Below are positions 37,401 through 44,651 of a DNA stretch of 64,000 bases, in pieces; positions within the stretch are counted from its first letter, which is position 1, and every line of letters starts with the position of its first letter. Source of the stretch: Chloroflexi bacterium AL-N1 (GTDB lineage: Bacteria; Chloroflexota; Chloroflexia; Chloroflexales; Roseiflexaceae); the NCBI GenBank assembly GCA_013122435.1, contig WYDT01000013.1, positions 1-64,000 of the forward strand, read 5' to 3'. The position numbers and the translations under genes were made by a program. A model generated the notes under the pieces. That model did no database searches. It worked only from the letters and a program-made list of their open reading frames with translations, and was not told the origin of the DNA.

Positions 37401-37537
37401 CCGAAGGCGGTGATGGTGGCGGCTATGTGGTCGCAACTGGTACGCCAGAAGAAGTAGCACAGGTTAATGAATCACATACCGGACAATTTTTACGCGAGCT
37501 TTTGGGTCAGGAAAAACATGCTGAAATTACTGCCTGA
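34433..37537 (+). CDS. uvrA: Excinuclease ABC subunit A
   Basis: 1034 residues; usual UvrA is ~940-970. It is the damage-recognition ATPase of nucleotide excision repair. Two ABC modules: Walker A GVSGSGKSS (residues 33-41) and again around residue 723, signatures LSGGEAQRIRLA and LSGGEAQRIKLS, Walker B YILDEPSIGLHQ and YILDEPTTGLH. Zinc-finger Cys pairs are present (CVDCG..CPRCSG, CPDCDG, CEECEGNG..CDVCKGK). The extra length comes mainly from inserts near residue 280 (Pro/Glu-rich) and near residue 510 before the first signature. AAGGA precedes ATG 34433. Confidence 0.97.
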   Translation: MSKDKIVIKGAREHNLKDVDLDIPRDKLVVLTGVSGSGKSSLAFDTLYAEGQRRYVESLSAYARQFLGQMEKPKVDYIGGLSPAIAIEQKSASKNPRSTVGTVTEIYDYLRLLYARVGKPHCHQCGKEVGAQSAEQMVDHIINLAAGTRFMILAPLVTQRKGEYKEIFAEARTEGFSRVRVDGEIFDLSQEIKLNKKVKHTIEVIVDRLIMPQKTALTSRQLSQKDIQTDSGHAIAVGKAESGAVNEWDAFVTRLTDSIEQALRLSDGMVLISVQPTPGQTDEIDPSSPPAHEPEEWLMSEQNTCVDCGISFPELSPQMFSFNAPQGACPRCSGLGTQLEIDPQLLVPNPALTLNEGAIPYWGELRKKQDSWTYRCLLSIGEHYGFDLNTPWEQLSQKAHDIIIYGSGRERIRFSWNDQNTGSKGEFMRSWEGLAKEIKRRFHQTGSDYTREFYSSFMSEQPCPDCDGARLRPESLAVTVGGRSIREVCAYNVFESHDWALRLSGEQSTPPIEMAVNGNGIYSATNISQAIATPLTPTQLEIASEVLKEIRERLGFLLNVGLHYLTLGRPAPTLSGGEAQRIRLASQIGSGLVGVMYILDEPSIGLHQRDNRKLLNTLIKLRDLGNTVIVVEHDLETMEAADWLIDFGPGAGVKGGAIVAAGTPAHVEQSTSLTGEYLSGRLEIATPTERRHGSGDRLELVGAQMNNLHEVTAHFPLGTFVCITGVSGSGKSSLIIETLYPALANRLNKAQLKPGPYQELHGLEHLDKVIDIDQQPIGRTPRSNPATYVKLFDLIRDLFSKTNEAKLRGYGPGRFSFNLKGGRCEECEGNGEKRIDMQFLADVWVQCDVCKGKRYNRETLQVKYKGKTIADVLEMDVQTALEFFSNMPRITRILQTLHDVGLDYIALGQAATTLSGGEAQRIKLSKELARVATGRTVYILDEPTTGLHFADVQRLLKVLHRLVDAGNTVIVIEHNLDVIKTADWIIDMGPEGGDGGGYVVATGTPEEVAQVNESHTGQFLRELLGQEKHAEITA

Positions 37538-37596
37538 CATGATGTATTTCTTCCAGACATAAGGGCTCTGTAGAGGTGATACCACAACCTCACAAG

Positions 37597-37640
37597 CGCC
37601 GGAGAACGGTTGTTAAAAACCATTCTTCGGCGTTTTATTT
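37597..37640 (+). terminator. Rho-independent terminator after uvrA
   Basis: Stem CGCCGGAGAACGGTT / AACCATTCTTCGGCG with a GTTAAA loop, followed by TTTTATTTG. Confidence 0.85.
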
Positions 37641-37817
37641 GTGCTCATGCTACCCACCATTCTGTCACCCTTTGTATTCTGACACGGCAATCATAACTAG
37701 TAATCTCTCCTATTATGTGGTTTAGTTCTCATTATCTATGTGGTACCCTGCATACCATTCAATCCATCATATCAATCTTCAAACTAATCAGTACTTTCAT
37801 TTCTTCAGATTATATCA

Positions 37818-37846
37818 TTGACAATTCATATGTTTTTCGTTAAAAT
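37818..37846 (+). promoter_or_regulatory. Promoter of the OsmC-like gene
   Basis: TTGACA (37818-37823), 17-base spacer, TAAAAT (37841-37846). It would give a leader of about 60 bases before ATG 37913. Confidence 0.75.
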
Positions 37847-37912
37847 AAAATCAAACGGTACAGTACGGTTTTATATACAAACATATATCCATTCAGGAAA
37901 GAGTATAAGACA

Positions 37913-38542
37913 ATGATGATAGACATTTCATGGGATATGTCAGAACAAACAATAGTACGCAAGATTGCAACACAACCGACACAACAAACCCTGCCCGAAC
38001 CAACCCTGAAGAAAGTCAAAGAAGGTGACCGAATGGCATTCCATGCCCATGTGAACGTGGAGTCTTTGCCAGAAGGCAAGCACCTGAAAAAGGCCACAAT
38101 CTTTTCAAATGTCCCCAATGGTGGAACCTGGGAACTCATCTCGGACGAAGGTACAGCTGTTGGCGGACGCGGCACCGCACCTTCCCCACTCATGTACTTC
38201 GCTGCCGGGCTGGGGCTCTGCTTGATGTCGCATGTTGAGATGTTAGCAAAACAACTGGACATCAAGCTAGACAGCGTGCGACTTGAGCAACGTTCGGCTT
38301 TCTCCACGACACTTGATCTCGGGGGAATACATCCCAAAGATGTTTTCGGTAAAGGTGAACATGCAGAATTACACCTGTTGATCGAGAGTTCTGAGCCAAC
38401 GGATAAACTGAGCGATTTTGTGGGCTGGTGTGCTCAGGCGTGTATGGCCCTCCAAACCGTCACACGCGCAACACCCAGCGACGTACAATTCTACATTAAT
38501 GGGGAGTCAGCACGTAGTGTTACTGTTGCCTCTTATGACTAA
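37913..38542 (+). CDS. OsmC/Ohr-family protein
   Basis: 209 residues. The two redox cysteines of the family are placed as expected: LGLCLMSHVEMLAKQLDI on the long central helix (~residue 102) and WCAQACMALQTV near residue 173. Such proteins reduce organic hydroperoxides with thiols, but some members have lost this role. WCAQAC carries two Cys three apart, and the N-terminal ~40 residues are longer than in Ohr. Start ATG 37913 (ATG 37937 also possible). A consensus promoter lies upstream, and a hairpin separates it from the convergent gene. Confidence 0.8.
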   Translation: MMIDISWDMSEQTIVRKIATQPTQQTLPEPTLKKVKEGDRMAFHAHVNVESLPEGKHLKKATIFSNVPNGGTWELISDEGTAVGGRGTAPSPLMYFAAGLGLCLMSHVEMLAKQLDIKLDSVRLEQRSAFSTTLDLGGIHPKDVFGKGEHAELHLLIESSEPTDKLSDFVGWCAQACMALQTVTRATPSDVQFYINGESARSVTVASYD

Positions 38543-38589
38543 GCACAGGTAACTTAACGCAAAATCACCATTGGTTGTGCAAAAGAGCA

Positions 38590-38624
38590 GCGGCGATCTA
38601 CGAGAGCATTTCACAGATCGCCGC
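38590..38624. terminator. Bidirectional hairpin between convergent genes
   Basis: GCGGCGATCT (38590-38599) and AGATCGCCGC (38615-38624): perfect 10-bp stem, 15-base loop, between the OsmC-like gene and the Lnt-like gene. T-runs are weak. Confidence 0.6.
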
Positions 38625-38654
38625 AATAACGCAAGCCTTAAACGCATGCAGAGC

Positions 38655-40229
38655 TTATATCTGTGCTGTAGTATTAGGTTGAGAAACAAGTCTGGTTGTT
38701 TGCCGACGGTGCAGAATGCCACGCATCACGAGCCCGGCAAACACCACCACACTTACCCACGCAAACACATCACCAATAATACCGTACAAGGTCCCCATAC
38801 GCTGGGTGGGTATCTCTGCCTGTAAGATGCTGGTCTCAACCGGATATGACGGTTCCACGGGTGTCCCATCAAAATGAACATCCACATTATCATCAAGTGC
38901 AAGCACTGTACCTGTTGGAGCAATTACTGTTGAGTAACCACCACGTGTCGCTCGCACAATCGTGACACCATTCTCAATCGCACGCATACGGGCCATGTCG
39001 TTATGTATTTTGGCAATACTGGCCCAATCACCAACGGGAGCAAGCAATACATCCACATTGGCTGCACTGGCTTGTCGTATAAAATCGTGATGGTCAAGAT
39101 CGTAGCATATGACACCGCCAATATGGCCATGCTCAGTTGCGACCACCGGAATCACACCATCGCCTGCGGCAAAGATGCCCTTTTCGACAACAGGCACGAG
39201 ATTTGCTTTGTCATAGACCCAGGCAATCTTGCCATCAGGCTGGATCAATACCAGTTGATTGTTGTGTTTTTCCCCAACGTGAAAGGTTATGATCCCCATA
39301 CCAAGTGTTACCTGATGTTCCTGTGCAAACGCCTGGCCCTGCGCAACCAAATCATCTCTATCTACACTCAGAGACCTGACAGATGCCTCTGGCCATAGAA
39401 CAAGCTGAGCACCATCCTGAGCCGCAGCAGTACTATGGTAGAACATTTCATCGGTGAGTTCTTGAAAAGCCTCACGCACTATCCTTTCCTCATCATGTGA
39501 GAGCGCTGTTCCGTCAAACAACTTTTGCCTTAGGTCACCTTGTGGAAGTACAGCAAACATTTGCTCGTTACTGGGTACAACTGTAGCAATCTGTGTGGAA
39601 AGATTCTTGGTTGGAACAAACATCAGTCGTATCCAGCCATGCACCAGCACAAAGATTATAATACTGGCATAGACGAGCGACCAGCGGTATAGCTGACGAT
39701 GGGTAAACTGCCGCTCCCAGAACCAATTAACGGTACTGGCCGTCCAACCAATGAGAAAAACAATACCCCACATACCAGAAAGAGCTACTAACTGAGCGAT
39801 CCATGGCACATCGATCTGCGTATACGCGATATTGCCCCATGAACCATATGGGCTGGTAAGCGCATCAATATAGCTAAACGTAACAAGCGCGGTTGGGAAT
39901 ATCAATGTACTGGCAAACCCAGGAATACGACGATGAAGCCATCGATCAGCACAATAGGGCAACAAACCAAACAAGCCGGCAACGATCACGAGTATCGCAT
40001 CAAATGGTACAGGAAGAGGATACACACCTCTTGAGACAGAATAGGTGACAGTACTAGTTGACAACCAGGCCAACACTATCGCCCAACGTGAGTGATATTG
40101 CCGTAGAAAGCGCAGCATAAAGATGGGAAAGAGCCAATTCGCAAGCGGCATATTCCACTGCCCAAATGTAAAAAGAGTAAGACCTGTAGCCGCAAGTAAA
40201 TACCATAAGGGATGAAATGTACGTTTCAT
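38655..40229 (-). CDS. Apolipoprotein N-acyltransferase-like membrane nitrilase
   Basis: 524 residues from ATG 40229 (GGAG 7 bases upstream). The N-terminal half has about seven transmembrane helices; the C-terminal half is a carbon-nitrogen hydrolase domain. The catalytic triad is visible: Glu in VLWPEASV, Lys in VYDKANLVPVVE and Cys in GGVICYDLDHHDF. In Lnt the enzyme N-acylates the lipoprotein N-terminal Cys from phospholipid. Lnt proper belongs to diderms; Chloroflexota are considered monoderm, so another amide-forming or amide-cleaving role on lipoproteins or lipids is possible. A last helix (VVVFAGLVM) anchors the C-terminus. Confidence 0.8.
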   Translation of the reverse strand: MKRTFHPLWYLLAATGLTLFTFGQWNMPLANWLFPIFMLRFLRQYHSRWAIVLAWLSTSTVTYSVSRGVYPLPVPFDAILVIVAGLFGLLPYCADRWLHRRIPGFASTLIFPTALVTFSYIDALTSPYGSWGNIAYTQIDVPWIAQLVALSGMWGIVFLIGWTASTVNWFWERQFTHRQLYRWSLVYASIIIFVLVHGWIRLMFVPTKNLSTQIATVVPSNEQMFAVLPQGDLRQKLFDGTALSHDEERIVREAFQELTDEMFYHSTAAAQDGAQLVLWPEASVRSLSVDRDDLVAQGQAFAQEHQVTLGMGIITFHVGEKHNNQLVLIQPDGKIAWVYDKANLVPVVEKGIFAAGDGVIPVVATEHGHIGGVICYDLDHHDFIRQASAANVDVLLAPVGDWASIAKIHNDMARMRAIENGVTIVRATRGGYSTVIAPTGTVLALDDNVDVHFDGTPVEPSYPVETSILQAEIPTQRMGTLYGIIGDVFAWVSVVVFAGLVMRGILHRRQTTRLVSQPNTTAQI

Positions 40230-40355
40230 TTGTATCTCCATCAATACTACATCAATTACTTTACCTAATCAGGTGTGCTAATAGCTATTGATAGAGTAGG
40301 ACTAAACCCCGAGTTAGCGCATCTAACGATGGTTGATTTTTAGAATGAGGAGGGT

Positions 40356-42887
40356 TTAGTCAAGTAAGTTGAGCTGGCGTGCACGGTCGACCGCCTCAAC
40401 CCGATTACGCACACCCAGTTTGCCATAGATGTGGTGGCTATGAGTTTTGATGGTGCCGACGCTCACAACAAGTCGTTGGGAGATTTCGTTGTTGGAAAAA
40501 CCCATGGCAATCAATTGCAGTATCTCTCGCTCTCGGTTGGTGAGTGCTTCAGGTAGATCAGTCGCAGGTTCGATCAATAGATCAACAAAGGCAGGGGCCG
40601 TATCGCGGGCGAAAGGAAGCAGTATTTGTAAGGAAACGTCTTCATCGAGAAAAACGCGCACCAGTTGTTCCGGGGCAGCCAGTTGCACCGCATAACGGAG
40701 CATCGCTAACGCCCGTTGCTGATCCCCTAAACCATGGTGTACCCGCGCCAGCAAACAATACAGGCGAATAAGATGAGTTGTGTAATCAAACTGTCGTGCG
40801 TATGTAACCAACCTCTCAAGTAACACTAATGCATCATCGAACTGTCGCTGCACCAGCAACACACGAACAAAGGTCGTAAGTTCTGATACGGTCGCCTGGT
40901 GGGGTACTGTTTCAACAGAAAAGTCAGTTTGTTGTGCCCAGATCTCAGCCGAATGGACATCACCAATACGCAGGGAAAAATCTGCCCGCATCGACTTCAA
41001 AGTGGCAGACGTAAGTGGGTAATCAACTTGCTCCAGCAATGTATTAATACGCTGAATAGCCGCTGTCGTCATTCCTTCTGCCATTTCGATCCGAGCCAAC
41101 AATATACACCCTGTTACCAGGCTGTTCTGATCATTAAGCAGCTTGATCAACCGAAGCGCTTCGCCTGCTGACTCTCGTGCTGCAACAAGATCATTGTGCA
41201 TATATGCAGCAGCGCCTAAACCAAGTAATGGTGCATAGCAAAAAACAGAACATGGGGCAAACCAGTCAAGTGATTGCTGTGATAATTGTATAAGGCGTGT
41301 GCATTGACCAGTAGATAGTAACAGTTGTTGCCAGGTGGTGAGGATGTGAGCCACGCCAAACAGATTGTGTTGCTGCCGACAAAGGTGTACTCCTTGTTCA
41401 CACGCCAGGAGTACCCCATCCAAACGGCCCAAACCCCATTCAATCTGAGCCAAATTTAACATCAATATGCCACGCATTGGATCATCATCGGCGATACACG
41501 CAAGGGCATATTGGACTAAATCACTTGCATTAATCAAATCCCCTGCATCAATAGTGAGAAAAGCCTGCAAACTGATCAACTCACCTGGTAACGATGAACC
41601 CTTGTGATGAGTGATAGCAACAGACAACCAACGATGGGCACTTGTAACATCACCACGGAAAAAAGCCACCCATGCCTGAAACATTGATAATTCATAATCA
41701 GCAACGATAAACACTTCTGGAAAGACTGACAACCATTGTTGGATGGTAGCAATCTGACCATGCCTTATGAGCGAATCGTAGGATTGCAGTAAGATGTTTC
41801 GGACGATACCCCAGTCTTCAGCCATCTGTGCATATACCATCGCCTCATCGTACCACTCATACTTCAGACACCAGCGAGCCGCCCGTTGATAGTGGCTCGT
41901 GTACAAATACTCATCACGGGTCCGAAGAAACTCAGCAAAGAGATGATGATAGCGAAACCACTGACGTTCAGTGTCCAAAGGTATCAGAAAGAGATTTGCC
42001 TTTTCGAGTTTATTGAGCATCAACTGGCTATCGGTACATTCTGTTACTGCATCACACAGCCCAGATGAAAATCGCTGCAAAAAACATGTTTGAAATAAAA
42101 ACTCGCGAGTCCTGAGCGGCAGACCATTCAGCACCTCATCTACCAGGTAATCCACCACATAACGATGACGCCCACTCACCCATAACGGTGCGGTTGTCTG
42201 CTCAAAGGAGATAGCAGCCAGTTGCAATGCAGCCACCCAACCTTCTGTTTGTGTATGTAGCTGATCAAGTGTGGTTGCCTCAATGTCACCCAACAGGCAC
42301 TGCGTCTCATCCAGTGAAAACTGTAACGCCGCTGTCCGCACCTCATTCAGCTGCTGCCGGACACGCAACATCGGTAATTTGAAAGGTGGATCGCTGCGTG
42401 TAAGCACCATCAGATGCACATGTGCTGGTGCATGGGCCAGCCACAACTCCATTGCCTGATGAATTGCATCAGTGCTGATCAGGTGATAATCATCTAACAC
42501 CACCACCCATTGCTGCTCACACGCTGTCAGATCATTCAGTAAAAGAGTAATGATAGTGGCTGGATCAGCTGTTTGAGTGCCCCGTAACACCTCATCAGCA
42601 AGCACACCGATGGAAGGATTATCTCGTTGGATGGCGGCAATCAGATAGGTCAGGAAACGCCGTGGCTCATTGTCGCCGGAATCAAGCGAGACCCAGGCCA
42701 CTGGGTGATCCACCTGAGCTGCCCACGCCGCAATCAGGCTGGTCTTGCCATAGCCTGCCGGAGCAGACACAAGAGTCAGTTTGCCACACACCCCGGCCTG
42801 AATCTGCTCTAACAGATGTGGACGAGCAACAGCGTTTGGGTGCACGACAGGAACAAAGAGCTTTGTCTGTATCAACGGCAATATCAT
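40356..42887 (-). CDS. MalT-like LuxR-family ATP-dependent regulator
   Basis: About 843 residues from ATG 42887 (MILPLIQTKLFVP, the usual start of this family; the frame is open to 43022 without a good start). P-loop APAGYGKTSLIAAW (~residue 39), Walker B WVVVLDDYHLI (~residue 122), then a helical TPR-like domain. A C-terminal LuxR HTH (TNREREILQLIAMGFSNNEI, VSVGTIKTHSHHIYGKLGV) occupies the last 65 residues. STAND regulators of this type become activators when a small ligand and ATP bind. It is divergent from the DoxX gene, a candidate target. Confidence 0.88.
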   Translation of the reverse strand: MILPLIQTKLFVPVVHPNAVARPHLLEQIQAGVCGKLTLVSAPAGYGKTSLIAAWAAQVDHPVAWVSLDSGDNEPRRFLTYLIAAIQRDNPSIGVLADEVLRGTQTADPATIITLLLNDLTACEQQWVVVLDDYHLISTDAIHQAMELWLAHAPAHVHLMVLTRSDPPFKLPMLRVRQQLNEVRTAALQFSLDETQCLLGDIEATTLDQLHTQTEGWVAALQLAAISFEQTTAPLWVSGRHRYVVDYLVDEVLNGLPLRTREFLFQTCFLQRFSSGLCDAVTECTDSQLMLNKLEKANLFLIPLDTERQWFRYHHLFAEFLRTRDEYLYTSHYQRAARWCLKYEWYDEAMVYAQMAEDWGIVRNILLQSYDSLIRHGQIATIQQWLSVFPEVFIVADYELSMFQAWVAFFRGDVTSAHRWLSVAITHHKGSSLPGELISLQAFLTIDAGDLINASDLVQYALACIADDDPMRGILMLNLAQIEWGLGRLDGVLLACEQGVHLCRQQHNLFGVAHILTTWQQLLLSTGQCTRLIQLSQQSLDWFAPCSVFCYAPLLGLGAAAYMHNDLVAARESAGEALRLIKLLNDQNSLVTGCILLARIEMAEGMTTAAIQRINTLLEQVDYPLTSATLKSMRADFSLRIGDVHSAEIWAQQTDFSVETVPHQATVSELTTFVRVLLVQRQFDDALVLLERLVTYARQFDYTTHLIRLYCLLARVHHGLGDQQRALAMLRYAVQLAAPEQLVRVFLDEDVSLQILLPFARDTAPAFVDLLIEPATDLPEALTNREREILQLIAMGFSNNEISQRLVVSVGTIKTHSHHIYGKLGVRNRVEAVDRARQLNLLD

Positions 42888-43006
42888 AGCTGTATTGTAT
42901 ACCATTGACCAAGTCACATCCATGGTTCTAACGGTGTTACACAAGTAGACAAAAAAGCAGTCGGTACACGTTACCTCTACAGATGAGTGGTAGATTGGAG
43001 AATAGT

Positions 43007-43723
43007 ATGAACATTGAGGCACGACTTGATCACCTACATAACTGGGTTATTCGGCAGCCATTATTGCAACGCTTCACCGTGATGACACGCCTCCTCCTGG
43101 CCATTGGCTACATACCATCAGGATTGACGAAAGTGCTGGGAGACCCCTTTACCCAACTGAGCACCGAGACAAGCATTGGTTATTTCTTCGATGCGCTCTA
43201 CCAATCCGGTTGGTACTACAACTTTCTGGGGCTAGCACAGGTACTCGCCGCAGTGCTACTCCTGATCCCACGTACTGCAACGCTTGGGGCACTCTGCTAT
43301 TTTCCGATTGCACTCAATATCGTCATTATTACCCACTCAATGAATTTCACAGGGACCACCGTTATCACCAGCCTGATGTTTATTGCCAGCATCTATCTGT
43401 TGTGCTGGGAGTATGATAAGCTCAAGGTGTTCTGGCCACGCAGCCAGACCAGGCAACACAGTTTCTCTCAGCGTGAATACCTCTACCAGGCCGCATTTTG
43501 GAGCCTGAGCAGCGTACTCGGCTACCTCTTCCTCGCCCTTATGATCGTAGCTCCGCTTCAGCCCAATCACTTTGTCACAGCACTGGTTATTGGTGCAGGG
43601 GGTGGCGCTTTTGGTCTGGCCAATGCGTGGTATTTGCGACATACACACTTTGCAGCACCAGACACAACACAAACGTCATGTTCATCTGGTACAGACCTGA
43701 CCACCATCCCCCATCGCGATTGA
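43007..43723 (+). CDS. DoxX-like membrane protein
   Basis: 238 residues from ATG 43007 with TTGGAG upstream. TM1 carries the DoxX pattern RLLLAIGYIPSGLTKVLG; a second unit YNFLGLAQVLAAVLLLIPRTATLGAL (residues ~75-100) is also typical. Six hydrophobic segments in all, longer than minimal DoxX because of two extra C-terminal helices. The tail is polar. Probably a quinone- or redox-linked membrane protein; function not established. Divergent from the MalT-like regulator by about 120 bases. Confidence 0.7.
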   Translation: MNIEARLDHLHNWVIRQPLLQRFTVMTRLLLAIGYIPSGLTKVLGDPFTQLSTETSIGYFFDALYQSGWYYNFLGLAQVLAAVLLLIPRTATLGALCYFPIALNIVIITHSMNFTGTTVITSLMFIASIYLLCWEYDKLKVFWPRSQTRQHSFSQREYLYQAAFWSLSSVLGYLFLALMIVAPLQPNHFVTALVIGAGGGAFGLANAWYLRHTHFAAPDTTQTSCSSGTDLTTIPHRD

Positions 43724-43762
43724 CCACTGCAGATTGCTTGATCGATTATTAGCATTGTTCAG

Positions 43763-43794
43763 CCTGACCGTTGTACGAACTGGTCGGGTTTTTA
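43763..43794 (+). terminator. Rho-independent terminator after the DoxX-like gene
   Basis: CCTGACC (43763-43769) pairs with GGTCGGG (43782-43788), followed by TTTTT (43789-43793). Confidence 0.8.
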
Positions 43795-43940
43795 TCATTC
43801 CTGGAAGAGGCTATATATGTAACTAACAGAGTAATTTTACGTATATACTTGTAGAAGATTTCCAAGAAGTGAAAATAATTCCGCTTTTTACTCCTATGAG
43901 TCGTATAGTTTTATAGAGATGATGTAGAGGGGAGGAGACG

Positions 43941-44507
43941 ATGTGTGAATCACGCGCTGCAATCGAAGTTGTTTCGCTCATATCCGTTGCGGCATTGGCG
44001 GCTGTTCTGATAGTTATTTCTATACTCGCCGTCTGGGACGATATGGCGTATGACGGGTGTCTGGGCACTTTATGCATGCCTTTTGTGTGGTGGTTAATAC
44101 TATGCGTACTTCTCGCCCCAATTGGAGGTGTGCTGGAAGCATATATCATTCGCTTTCACGGACAGGAGACCCAGGCCCATGTCATCGATCACTATCGCGG
44201 CAATAATGCCATACCTATCTATCAGTATCGTATCGAATATACTTATGATGTTCCTGTTGACAGAACAACTTGTACTATCGTGAAAGAGTATGTGGCTATT
44301 ACCAAAGATACTTTTGATCGCTATCCAGCCGGGTCATCTATTCCCGTTCGATACCTTTTCTATAATCCCTTTATATCCCAGCCTACAGGAAACGAACGTG
44401 TAGCGATAGATCTGCTGCTGTATATGTACGGGACAATGGGCTTTGTTGCAATAGTGCATACTTGTATAGAATATGTGAAAAAAACATTTACTAAATCAAG
44501 AACATGA
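43941..44507 (+). CDS. DUF3592-like membrane protein
   Basis: 188 residues. Two N-terminal transmembrane helices (SLISVAALAAVLIVISILAV and VWWLILCVLLAPIGGVLEAYII), a ~85-residue soluble domain, and a C-terminal helix. The soluble part (THVIDHY-type opening, IYQYRIEYTYDV, and GSSIPVRYLFYNPFISQP) follows the DUF3592 pattern: a beta domain ending in a VxVxYxPxxP motif. The sequence is AT-richer than its neighbours. GGAGGAG precedes ATG 43941. No known function. Confidence 0.6.
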   Translation: MCESRAAIEVVSLISVAALAAVLIVISILAVWDDMAYDGCLGTLCMPFVWWLILCVLLAPIGGVLEAYIIRFHGQETQAHVIDHYRGNNAIPIYQYRIEYTYDVPVDRTTCTIVKEYVAITKDTFDRYPAGSSIPVRYLFYNPFISQPTGNERVAIDLLLYMYGTMGFVAIVHTCIEYVKKTFTKSRT

Positions 44508-44573
44508 TATCGGAAGGGCATAAGCAAAGACCTAAACTATGTTTGGACGTCTCAGAGATTGCAAACATATGTT

Positions 44574-44632
44574 GGAGCACTCACCATGCAATCTTGATGC
44601 AATCAAAATCACTACTCAGTCGTGAGTGCTCC
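44574..44632. repeat. Long-arm inverted repeat between convergent genes
   Basis: GGAGCACTCAC (44574-44584) and GTGAGTGCTCC (44622-44632), perfect 11-bp arms with a 37-base AT-rich interior. It lies between the DUF3592-like gene and the arylsulfotransferase-like gene, so it may act as a bidirectional terminator; it also has the look of a small mobile palindromic element. Confidence 0.45.
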
Positions 44633-44651
44633 CTATTACTTTCCAATACGC

